From: Myxococcales bacterium
GTDB lineage: Bacteria; Myxococcota_A; UBA9042; PHBI01; JAAZYN01
DNA length: 5,196 bases
Assembly (NCBI GenBank): GCA_014239625.1
Contig: JAAZYN010000337.1
Location: 1 to 5,196, forward strand
Direction: 5' to 3'
The notes under the pieces were generated by a model that saw nothing but the letters and a program-made list of their open reading frames with translations, was not told the DNA's origin and did no database searches. Positions 1 to 5,196 of the stretch are shown one piece after another (position 1 is the first letter of the stretch; each line of letters starts with the position of its first letter). Position numbers and translations under genes: made by a program.

Positions 1-1133
1 GTCACCAACAGGCCTCGCTCGACCTGGCCCACGAGGCTGTCGAGGGTCGCGGTGCCAGCGCTCATGATCGGATTGGTCGCCGCGCTGGAAGCGCTGGGCC
101 ACATGGCGTTAGCGGTCGCGTGGCCGGTAGAAGCGCACCCGAACTTCGCCCCCGAGCGGGTATCGTGGACAATGTTCTTCGCGATCCCGGCGCCGACCAG
201 CTCGATTCGGCGCTTGGGGATGCCCTCGGCGTCAAATGGGATGGGGACCCCATCACTGTCGGGCAGGCTCCCGTCGTCCACCAGCGTGAACGCCGAGCCT
301 GTCACACGCTCGCCCAGCTTACCCGAGGTAAACGACCGCCCGTCCTCGAAAAATCGGCTCGAGAAGCCGATCTGGCAGAACCACTCGATGAGGTCTGCCA
401 TCGCCGACGGGGTGAGCACCACATCCCACTCGCCCGTCGGCACCACCACCGGGTCTCGCGCGCGATGGCATTCGGCACGGACCACCTCCGCCATGGCGGT
501 CACCTGGTCCTCACGCGCCTTGGAGGTCAGCCTCGCCCGATAGCTGGAGGCGTTGTGCCCTGCCGGAGCTTCGAGCGCGCTGAGGGTCAGGTCGCAGCTG
601 CTGCCCTGGTGATAGGCTGCTACGCCCGCGCTCGACCGGACACCCTTGGTGAACCGTCCCGTGTGGAAGCGGCCTGCCAACGCCAGCCCGTCCCGCTTGT
701 GGGCGGCGAGCGCCGGCGCGAGCCACCGCCGCTTTTGTCCGGCGGTGAGCGCCGCGGTCTGTTCATCGACGTCACCGTCGATGCCGCTGATCGGCGCGCC
801 CACGGGCTCGGCCAGACGGAGCGGCCGGTCCGTCGGCGGAGCCAACCTGGCGTTGGTGAGCGCTGTCACAACGGCTGTCCGCAGCCCATCGTCGCTCAGG
901 TCGCTGGTCCACGCTGAGGCCGATCGCCCGTCGTGGATGACCCGGGCCCGCACGTGTCCCTTCACCAGGTGAGATGCCTGGCAGATTCGGGCCTCGCCCA
1001 TGCGCATGAGGTTGCCCTCGAAGCCGTCGAACAGGGCTTCGCACTCGTGCGCCCCCTGGTCGGCCCCGATGGCGAGCGTGCGCTCGAGGCGCTCGCTGAC
1101 GAAGGCCGCGCCGAAGTCCGAGTTACCCGTCAT
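1..1133 (-). CDS. pmbA: TldE/PmbA-type subunit of the TldD/TldE metalloprotease (3' end outside window)
   Basis: I translated this by hand from the ATG at 1133-1131. It stays open for 377 codons to the window edge, with no stop. Family features: an N-terminal segment (about 33-95) with the PmbA/TldD pattern of a short strand, a 'RMGEARICQ' stretch, and 'HVRARVIHDGRSASAWTSDLS'-like residues 60-80; a central 'VVLTPSAMADLIEWF' (238-252); 'FDAEGIPKRRIEL' (300-312); 'GCASTGHA' (332-339); and a C-terminal 'SAGTATLDSLVGQVERGLLV' (358-377), matching the conserved PmbA ending before the last strands. There is no HExxxH, as expected for TldE, the non-zinc partner that forms the protease heterodimer with TldD in the cytoplasm. 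Known TldE proteins are about 440-450 residues, so roughly 70 are missing beyond position 1. The start is supported by AGGAA six bases upstream and by the four-base overlap with the tldD stop. Known roles in E. coli are microcin B17 leader removal and CcdA degradation; the substrate here is unknown. Confidence 0.9.
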   Translation of the reverse strand, partial: MTGNSDFGAAFVSERLERTLAIGADQGAHECEALFDGFEGNLMRMGEARICQASHLVKGHVRARVIHDGRSASAWTSDLSDDGLRTAVVTALTNARLAPPTDRPLRLAEPVGAPISGIDGDVDEQTAALTAGQKRRWLAPALAAHKRDGLALAGRFHTGRFTKGVRSSAGVAAYHQGSSCDLTLSALEAPAGHNASSYRARLTSKAREDQVTAMAEVVRAECHRARDPVVVPTGEWDVVLTPSAMADLIEWFCQIGFSSRFFEDGRSFTSGKLGERVTGSAFTLVDDGSLPDSDGVPIPFDAEGIPKRRIELVGAGIAKNIVHDTRSGAKFGCASTGHATANAMWPSASSAATNPIMSAGTATLDSLVGQVERGLLV

Positions 1134-2602
1134 GCCGTATTCCTGACCGTCACGTTGTCGAACCTCGCGGGGGCGCAGCCGTGGCCCACGTGCATGATCT
1201 GCACTGGATCACCCTTCCCACAGAACATCCAGCCCCATACGCGCCACGCTTCGGGGCCGGCGATGGCCTTGCATTGGCCCCAGAACGTGGGCGTCACCCC
1301 GAAGTAGACCGGATCGCGGAACAGCTTACCCGTCAGCTTCCCGCCTTTGATCTCCCACGCTACTTCGCAGCCGAACTGGAAATTCAGCCGCAGATCATCG
1401 ATGGACCAGCTCTTGTTCTGGTCGATCAGCAGCCCATCGTCGACGCCGCTGATGAGGTCTTCGAGGCTTCCGCTGCCGGGCTCCAGGTTCACGTTGACCA
1501 TGCGCACGATGGGCAACCGATCCCAGCTCTCGGCGCGCAGACATGCCGCCGACCGCCGCCCCAGCCGCTGGGCCGAGTCACGCCCGCTGAGAAAACCCAC
1601 CAGCTTGCCATCGCGGACCAGGCCCTGCCGCGTCGCGGGCGTGCCCTCGTCGTCGAAGCCAAACGTGCCCGGGCCGCCAGGGGTGGTCGAGTCTGCCGTC
1701 AGGTTCACCAGGTGCGAGCCGTATTGCAACTGGTCGACCGCCTCGGGGACGAGGAAACTCGAGCCTGCCAGGCTGATCTCCTGGCCGAACACCCGATCCA
1801 GCTCGGTCGGGTGGCCGACGCTCTCGTGGACCTGCAGCGACAGCTGTGCCCCACCCAGCACTACCGTGGTCACGCGGTGGGGGGTCGGCTCGGACCTCGT
1901 CAGCGCCACAGCCTCGCGCGCCGCACGCTCAGCCGCCCCCTTGAGGTTCAGCCCAGCCACGTGTTCCCAGCCTGCCTGCAGGACATCCCCTTCATCGGCC
2001 TTCGGCAGGGAGCGCCGCTGAACGACGCCGTCGTGCTCTGCGATGGCCGTCACGCCGCCACCGCACAAGGTGACGTTCTGGTGAGTCCGCGTGCCGTGGC
2101 CGGTCAACAGCAGCGTCTCGACCCGGTGCCCCGTGTACTGCGCCCTCCGTCGCTTCAGGTCGCCGCCGGCGGCCTGCATCGCCGCCAGGGCTTCACTGAA
2201 CAACGCGATCTTCTCGTCGACACCCACCTCGAAGGGGTCGCGTCCCATCGGCGTTTGATAGGAGCCTTGCACAGCGGCCGGGACCTGCACCTCGCACTCC
2301 GGCGAGCCGGCTGAAGCGACCTCCACGGCGCGGCGGGCGGCGTCGCTGACGGGCCCCTCGCTCAACAGGTTGGTGCCGGAGTAGCCCCAGCAGTCTCCTA
2401 CCAGCGCGCGGATGCCGAGCCCCTGGTCGCGCATGACCGAGGCCGTCTCTAGCGCGGAGTCGGCGAACTCCAGGTTCTCGCGGTGCCTTGAAACCCAGCG
2501 GACCTCCACGTGGCGGGCTCCAGCCGCCCTTGCTTGCTCGACTGCGATGGTCGCCAGACGCTCGGCGTCGACGGAGGGGGGGTCCAAAGGTGCGGTGGCC
2601 AT
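1130..2602 (-). CDS. tldD: TldD-type zinc metalloprotease, catalytic subunit
   Basis: A 490-residue protein, close to the usual 460-480 of TldD. Counting from the ATG at 2602, the zinc motif HESVGH is at residues 259-264 (bases 1828-1811), giving H259, catalytic E260 and H264. The third ligand is probably C461 in 'FCGKGDP' (base 1222), the conserved C-terminal Cys-Gly-Lys of TldD. Also seen are 'DDEGTP' (residues 327-332) and the N-terminal PmbA/TldD domain (about 14-100). The motif continues 'HPTELDR', the form of a divergent TldD branch, rather than the 'GLEGD' form I associate with E. coli-type TldD. It should pair with the downstream TldE subunit to cleave unfolded peptides inside the barrel-like heterodimer. 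ATG 2602 is preferred over TTG 2620 because a weak AGAG lies six bases upstream and the extra six residues are not family-like. The gene is divergent from mtnC, with 47 bases between starts. Confidence 0.95.
   Translation of the reverse strand: MATAPLDPPSVDAERLATIAVEQARAAGARHVEVRWVSRHRENLEFADSALETASVMRDQGLGIRALVGDCWGYSGTNLLSEGPVSDAARRAVEVASAGSPECEVQVPAAVQGSYQTPMGRDPFEVGVDEKIALFSEALAAMQAAGGDLKRRRAQYTGHRVETLLLTGHGTRTHQNVTLCGGGVTAIAEHDGVVQRRSLPKADEGDVLQAGWEHVAGLNLKGAAERAAREAVALTRSEPTPHRVTTVVLGGAQLSLQVHESVGHPTELDRVFGQEISLAGSSFLVPEAVDQLQYGSHLVNLTADSTTPGGPGTFGFDDEGTPATRQGLVRDGKLVGFLSGRDSAQRLGRRSAACLRAESWDRLPIVRMVNVNLEPGSGSLEDLISGVDDGLLIDQNKSWSIDDLRLNFQFGCEVAWEIKGGKLTGKLFRDPVYFGVTPTFWGQCKAIAGPEAWRVWGWMFCGKGDPVQIMHVGHGCAPARFDNVTVRNTA
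1140..1144 (-). promoter_or_regulatory. Shine-Dalgarno site for tldE/pmbA
   Basis: AGGAA on the minus strand lies inside the last codons of tldD and ends six bases before the ATG at 1133. It fixes the tldE start and, with the ATGA overlap (1133-1130), points to translational coupling so that the two protease subunits are made together. Confidence 0.7.
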
Positions 2603-2649
2603 AGCCAGCTCTGATAGCAATACGTGACCAAATGCGCCACCATCGGCGC
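2603..2649. promoter_or_regulatory. Short divergent intergenic region between tldD and mtnC
   Basis: Only 47 bases separate the two start codons, so any promoters must overlap each other or reach into the opposite coding region. On the minus strand, TGCTATCAG (2619-2611) is a weak extended -10-like element without a convincing -35. If used, transcription of tldD would begin at or within a few bases of its ATG. For mtnC there is no Shine-Dalgarno before either candidate ATG (2632 or 2650), which would fit a leaderless or nearly leaderless message. These promoter assignments are guesses; only the spacing and the missing ribosome site are directly seen. Confidence 0.4.
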
Positions 2650-2651
2650 AT
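2632..2651. repeat. Perfect 7-6-7 inverted repeat across the mtnC start
   Basis: Arms ATGCGCC (2632-2638) and GGCGCAT (2645-2651) are exact reverse complements around a six-base centre, ACCATC. The right arm includes the first two bases of the ATG at 2650, and the left arm contains the alternative ATG at 2632. It could be an operator for a dimeric repressor controlling one or both divergent genes, or an mRNA hairpin that hides the mtnC start. Chance is possible, because GC-rich DNA makes such dyads fairly often. Confidence 0.5.
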
Positions 2652-3399
2652 GAGCAAGTTCGATCGATACGCCGCAGTTGTGCTCGACATCGAGGGCACG
2701 ACGACGGCGATCAGCTTTGTTTACGACCAGCTCTTTCCATACGCGCGACGCGCGATGAACCGTTTTTTGACGAACAGTTGGCGGGATCCGGGGGTCCAGG
2801 GGGACCTCCACCTGGTGGAGGAGCAAGCGGCGACCGATCTCACCGAGGGTGTCGAGGGCGTCCCGGTGATACCGCCCCGCGGCGAGGCGGAGGAGGTGCG
2901 GCGAGAGGCCTTCGTCGCGAACCTCCTGTGGCAGATGGACAACGATCGCAAGACGACCGGGCTGAAGGCGCTGCAAGGTCGAATCTGGGTGGCTGGGTAT
3001 CGGGACGGCGCGCTCCGGGGGCACCTCTTCGACGACGTGGAGCCGGCGCTGGCCGAATGGAATGGGCGCGGCGTCCCCGTGTACATCTATTCGTCGGGGA
3101 GCGTAGCCGCCCAGAAGCTACTGTTCGGCCACACCGAAGCTGGCGACCTGACCTCCATGCTGGCGGGGTACTTCGACACCACCGTCGGCAACAAACGCGC
3201 CTCGCAGAGCTATGTAGCGATCGCAGGCGCCATCGACCGTAGGCCACGGGACCTGCTCTTTGTAACCGACCGCATCGAGGAGGCGCGGGCCGCGCGGCAG
3301 GCCGGCCTGCAAGTCGCTCTCTCGGTGCGACCGGGCAACGCGCCGCTGCCGCGGGAGCATTCGTTTCCCGTCGTGCGTTCCTTAGAGGAGACGCTGTAG
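2650..3399 (+). CDS. mtnC: Enolase-phosphatase E1, methionine salvage
   Basis: A 249-residue HAD-superfamily enzyme of normal length for MtnC (about 225-260). In the methionine salvage pathway this cytosolic enzyme enolises 2,3-diketo-5-methylthiopentyl-1-phosphate and then removes the phosphate, giving the acireductone. Visible motifs: HAD motif I 'DIEGTT' (13-18, D13 and E15); the family core 'DRKTTGLKALQGRIW' (99-113); motif II 'YSSGS' (147-151); motif III K182 in 'GNKRASQSY'; motif IV 'FVTD' (204-207, D207), followed by 'RPGNAPL' (237-243). The ATG at 2650 gives the usual short lead into motif I; ATG 2632 would add six basic residues. Neither has a Shine-Dalgarno. Its stop overlaps the start of the kinase gene by one base, so it is the first gene of a two-gene unit. 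No other methionine-salvage gene is in the window. Identification is secure from the motif set. Confidence 0.95.
   Translation: MSKFDRYAAVVLDIEGTTTAISFVYDQLFPYARRAMNRFLTNSWRDPGVQGDLHLVEEQAATDLTEGVEGVPVIPPRGEAEEVRREAFVANLLWQMDNDRKTTGLKALQGRIWVAGYRDGALRGHLFDDVEPALAEWNGRGVPVYIYSSGSVAAQKLLFGHTEAGDLTSMLAGYFDTTVGNKRASQSYVAIAGAIDRRPRDLLFVTDRIEEARAARQAGLQVALSVRPGNAPLPREHSFPVVRSLEETL
3384..3390 (+). promoter_or_regulatory. Shine-Dalgarno site for the kinase, inside mtnC
   Basis: AGAGGAG ends eight bases before the GTG at 3399 and lies in the last codons of mtnC. It decides the GTG start over later ATG codons and, with the TAGTG overlap at 3397-3401, suggests that ribosomes finishing mtnC re-initiate on the kinase. 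Confidence 0.8.
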
Positions 3400-4775
3400 T
3401 GTCGAAAGGCGGGCCCAATCTCCGCTCGGGCGGTCTGTCGCAGGGGACGTTCAACATCCGTGGCCGTCGGCTGGGCGGCAAGTACGAGATCATCCGCGAG
3501 ATCGGCTCGGGCGGCATGGGCAAGGTGTACCTGGCCTATGAGGCGCCGGCCAATCGGTACGTCGCGGTCAAGATCCTGCACCCCAGCTATTTTCTCGACG
3601 CCCGCACCGTGGAGCGCTTCTTCCAGGAGGCCAAGGTCTGCTTGCAGCTGCGCCACCCCAACACCACCGCGGTGTTCGACTTCGGCTCCACGGGGGAAGG
3701 GCTCCACTACATGGTCATGGAGCTGCTGAAAGGTCGGTCCTTGTTCGAGATTTTGGAGCAACACCAACGCGTCGAGCTGCCATGGGCGGTGCGCATCACC
3801 ACCCAGATCTGCGACTCGCTGGGTGAGGCCCACCGACTGGGCGTCGTCCACCGCGACCTGAAACCCGAGAACGTCTTCGTCGAGCCTAGGCCCGGTCACC
3901 CGGCCTTCGTGAAGGTCCTCGACTTCGGGATCGCCAAGGACCTGAGCGACTCCAAGACCTCTTCGGGGATGACGCAACCCGGCGAGGTCTTTGGTACGCC
4001 TACCTATATGAGCCCCGAGCAGGCCGGCGGCTCGGCCTGTGATGGGCGGTCTGACATCTATGCGCTGGGGGTGATCCTTTACGAGATGTTGGCTGGCGTT
4101 CCGCCGTTTCAGGGGCCCCCGTTGCACGTGCTGATGGCCCACGTCAATGACCCACCGCCTGAATTGCCCAAGCACATTCGATCGGAGATCCCGGAGGGCA
4201 TCTCCGCCCTCATCATGCGGATGCTCGCCAAAGATCCGGACGGTCGCCCGGCGAGCACGCGCGAGGTCCGCTCCCTGGTGCTGGCGGCTGCGGGCTTGAA
4301 AAAGATCACCCGGCGCGGCGTCAGGAGCGCGCTCGGGTACAGGCCCGTTTCAAAGCCGATGTCCCCCGACGCTCCGCCCGAGTTCACCAAGTGCAGTATC
4401 AGCGTGAAGAACGTCGCCTCCGGCAACGCGAGCCGCTTGGTTCGCTCAGGGCAGAGGGGGGGGATCCTCATCGCGACCGAGGAGCCGGTGGAGCACGGCG
4501 ACCGCATGGTGCTGATCAGCGACGACGCGGGGCTGCCTCAAGCTCGGCTCATCGTGGACGTGGTGGGGTTCAGCGAGGCCGATGGGCAAGCCGACTGCCC
4601 TGTTCTGCAGTGGGTGCGCATCGTCTGCGCGGCGGGGCTCGATGAGCTGCAGACGATCCTCACGGTGCTGGGTATCGAGCACGACATCACTCTGGAGGGC
4701 GACCTCGGCCCAGAGGACTTCCTGGTGTACGAGCCGCTGACCGAGCGGATTCGGCGCGTCACGCTCGGGGCCTGA
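3399..4775 (+). CDS. Hanks-type Ser/Thr protein kinase with C-terminal PilZ-like region
   Basis: A 458-residue protein starting at GTG. The kinase domain spans about residues 29-295. It has the glycine loop 'GSGGMGKV' (36-43), 'VAVK' with K58, the alpha-C glutamate E77, catalytic loop 'HRDLKPEN' (151-158, D153 and N158), 'DFG' (175-177), an activation loop rich in Ser/Thr (183-192), 'GTPTYMSPEQ' (199-208), D219 and R283. All key residues are present, so it should be active, and HRD suggests regulation by activation-loop phosphorylation. After a basic linker (300-325), residues about 330-430 look like a PilZ-type beta barrel of the kind common in myxobacteria: 'GGILIATEEPVEHGDRMVL' (354-372), 'ARLIVDVVGF' (382-391), and 'VLQWVRI' (402-408) followed by a helix. 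The usual RxxxR and D/NxSxxG c-di-GMP motifs are absent. No signal peptide or membrane helix is seen, so it is probably cytosolic. It is coupled to mtnC; its substrate is unknown. The kinase call is certain and the PilZ-like call moderate. Confidence 0.9.
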   Translation: MSKGGPNLRSGGLSQGTFNIRGRRLGGKYEIIREIGSGGMGKVYLAYEAPANRYVAVKILHPSYFLDARTVERFFQEAKVCLQLRHPNTTAVFDFGSTGEGLHYMVMELLKGRSLFEILEQHQRVELPWAVRITTQICDSLGEAHRLGVVHRDLKPENVFVEPRPGHPAFVKVLDFGIAKDLSDSKTSSGMTQPGEVFGTPTYMSPEQAGGSACDGRSDIYALGVILYEMLAGVPPFQGPPLHVLMAHVNDPPPELPKHIRSEIPEGISALIMRMLAKDPDGRPASTREVRSLVLAAAGLKKITRRGVRSALGYRPVSKPMSPDAPPEFTKCSISVKNVASGNASRLVRSGQRGGILIATEEPVEHGDRMVLISDDAGLPQARLIVDVVGFSEADGQADCPVLQWVRIVCAAGLDELQTILTVLGIEHDITLEGDLGPEDFLVYEPLTERIRRVTLGA

Positions 4776-4790
4776 GCTGAGGCTCACCTC

Positions 4791-4810
4791 GGGGCGGGTT
4801 CGGGCGCCCT
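4791..4810 (+). terminator. Weak hairpin downstream of the kinase gene
   Basis: GGGCG (4792-4796) can pair with CGCCC (4805-4809) around an eight-base loop, with a possible G-U pair at 4791/4810, followed by TTGT. It starts 16 bases after the kinase stop. The stem is short and there is no real T-run, so an intrinsic terminator is only a possibility; Rho-dependent ending is as likely. Confidence 0.25.
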
Positions 4811-4868
4811 TGTCAGCGCTGCGGATCCGCCGGCCGCAGCCGATGCCCCATGAGTCATCCGGGTTGGT

Positions 4869-4883
4869 CGCCCGCGGCGGGCG
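4869..4883 (-). terminator. GC-only hairpin just after the minus-strand gene
   Basis: CGCCCG (4869-4874) and CGGGCG (4878-4883) are perfect reverse complements around a three-base loop. It begins eight bases past the stop of the minus-strand gene that ends at 4891. There is no T-run on either side. In high-GC bacteria such stems can end transcripts or protect 3' ends, but the support is position and symmetry only. Confidence 0.3.
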
Positions 4884-4890
4884 GAGCGCG

Positions 4891-5196
4891 TTATGGTGTC
4901 AGTCCGTCGATGGAGGTGCCGCTGGCGTCGAACCAGATCCCCACCGTCATCGCATCCATGATGCCGTTGCCGTCCATGTCATAATCTGGGGTGACCAGAA
5001 AGAGCGCCAGGTTGCAGAACTGGTTGAGGGTGTCGCAGACGTAGTCGGTCCCGGTGGTTCCGCAGGTGATCTGGCTCGTCTCCGCCGGGCTGCACTGCCC
5101 GCTGCTCTCGTCGACCGGCGTGATGAGCGGCGCGCTGAGGTTCAAGCAGCCGCATTGCTGGTCGACGAAGGAGTTGACCGCGTTCCAAACCGAGAT
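4891..5196 (-). CDS. C-terminal part of a Cys-rich, probably secreted protein with an acidic Ca-binding-like loop (5' end outside window)
   Basis: The frame is open from the right edge (5196) through 101 codons to TAA at 4893-4891, so the true start lies beyond the window; the TTG at 5145 is just an internal codon. The fragment has six cysteines (fragment residues 15, 17, 35, 45, 54, 61), enough for three disulfides, which suggests export to the periplasm or surface. 'DYDMDGNGIMD' (71-81, bases 4986-4954) has Asp at alternate positions followed by Gly/Asn, like the DxDxDG calcium loops of EF-hand, dockerin or thrombospondin type 3 repeats, although the spacing does not fit a full EF-hand. The segment after it, 'AMTVGIWF' and a short tail, resembles the ends of many myxobacterial outer-surface hypothetical proteins as I recall them. 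No signal peptide can be seen because the N-terminus is missing. The function is not recognised. Confidence 0.5.
   Translation of the reverse strand: MSVWNAVNSFVDQQCGCLNLSAPLITPVDESSGQCSPAETSQITCGTTGTDYVCDTLNQFCNLALFLVTPDYDMDGNGIMDAMTVGIWFDASGTSIDGLTP

Noticed and set aside
120..917. 265-codon open frame on the plus strand
   Set aside because: It lies antisense to tldE, has no recognisable domain, and is rich in Arg, Gly and Pro as expected of a shadow frame in GC-rich DNA.
1181..2314. 377-codon open frame on the plus strand
   Set aside because: It is the mirror of tldD, whose zinc motif and Cys ligand are intact on the minus strand; the plus-strand product looks like no family.
2603..2620. 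TTG at 2620 as the tldD start
   Set aside because: It has no ribosome site upstream and adds six residues with no family support; ATG at 2602 is better placed.
2632..2649. ATG at 2632 as the mtnC start
   Set aside because: It has no Shine-Dalgarno and would add MRHHRR; the 2650 ATG gives the usual distance to motif I. It cannot be fully excluded.
3210..4175. 321-codon open frame on the minus strand
   Set aside because: It is antisense to the kinase domain, all of whose catalytic motifs are on the plus strand.
4443..4463. c-di-GMP-binding motif in the kinase tail
   Set aside because: RLVR (346-349) has the wrong spacing for RxxxR and no D/NxSxxG follows, so c-di-GMP binding is not supported.
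1..5196. RiPP precursor peptide, tRNA, CRISPR array or insertion sequence
   Set aside because: I found no small peptide gene in the two short gaps, no tRNA-like cloverleaf, no regularly spaced repeats, and no transposase or terminal repeats.

Overview
The window is high-GC, tightly packed bacterial DNA with two complete genes on the plus strand, one complete gene on the minus strand, and one partial gene running off each end (both minus strand). A Hanks-type Ser/Thr kinase with a C-terminal PilZ-like region, a Cys-rich probably secreted protein with an acidic Asp/Asn/Gly loop, and the GC-rich codon use together suggest a myxobacterium (Myxococcota). That placement is inferred from gene style, not from a marker gene.

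Left part (1-2602, minus strand): a two-gene operon encoding the two subunits of a TldD/TldE zinc metalloprotease. tldD (2602-1130) carries the HExxxH zinc motif and the C-terminal Cys ligand. It overlaps by four bases (ATGA) with tldE/pmbA (1133 to beyond position 1), whose last roughly 70 codons lie outside the window. The tldE gene is easy to miss because it has no stop inside the window and the opposite strand carries long chance ORFs.

Middle (2603-4775, plus strand): only 47 bases separate the tldD start from the divergent mtnC start, and a perfect 7-6-7 inverted repeat lies across the mtnC start codon. mtnC encodes the enolase-phosphatase E1 of methionine salvage. Its stop overlaps by one base the GTG start of a cytosolic Ser/Thr kinase, whose strong Shine-Dalgarno lies inside mtnC. 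The two are almost certainly co-transcribed and probably translationally coupled. The kinase has every catalytic motif, plus a C-terminal region resembling a degenerate PilZ domain that lacks the usual c-di-GMP-binding residues. An eight-G run sits at the start of that region's core.

Right part (4776-5196): a 115-base convergent gap with small GC-only hairpins, then the C-terminal 101 codons of a minus-strand gene for a Cys-rich, probably exported protein.

No RNA gene, CRISPR array, insertion sequence or attachment site is visible. Functionally, the window holds a peptide-processing/proteolysis pair, a methionine-salvage enzyme tied to a signalling kinase, and an unrelated extracellular protein. 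The most distinctive features are the mtnC-kinase coupling, the kinase-PilZ-like fusion, and the dyad over the mtnC start.
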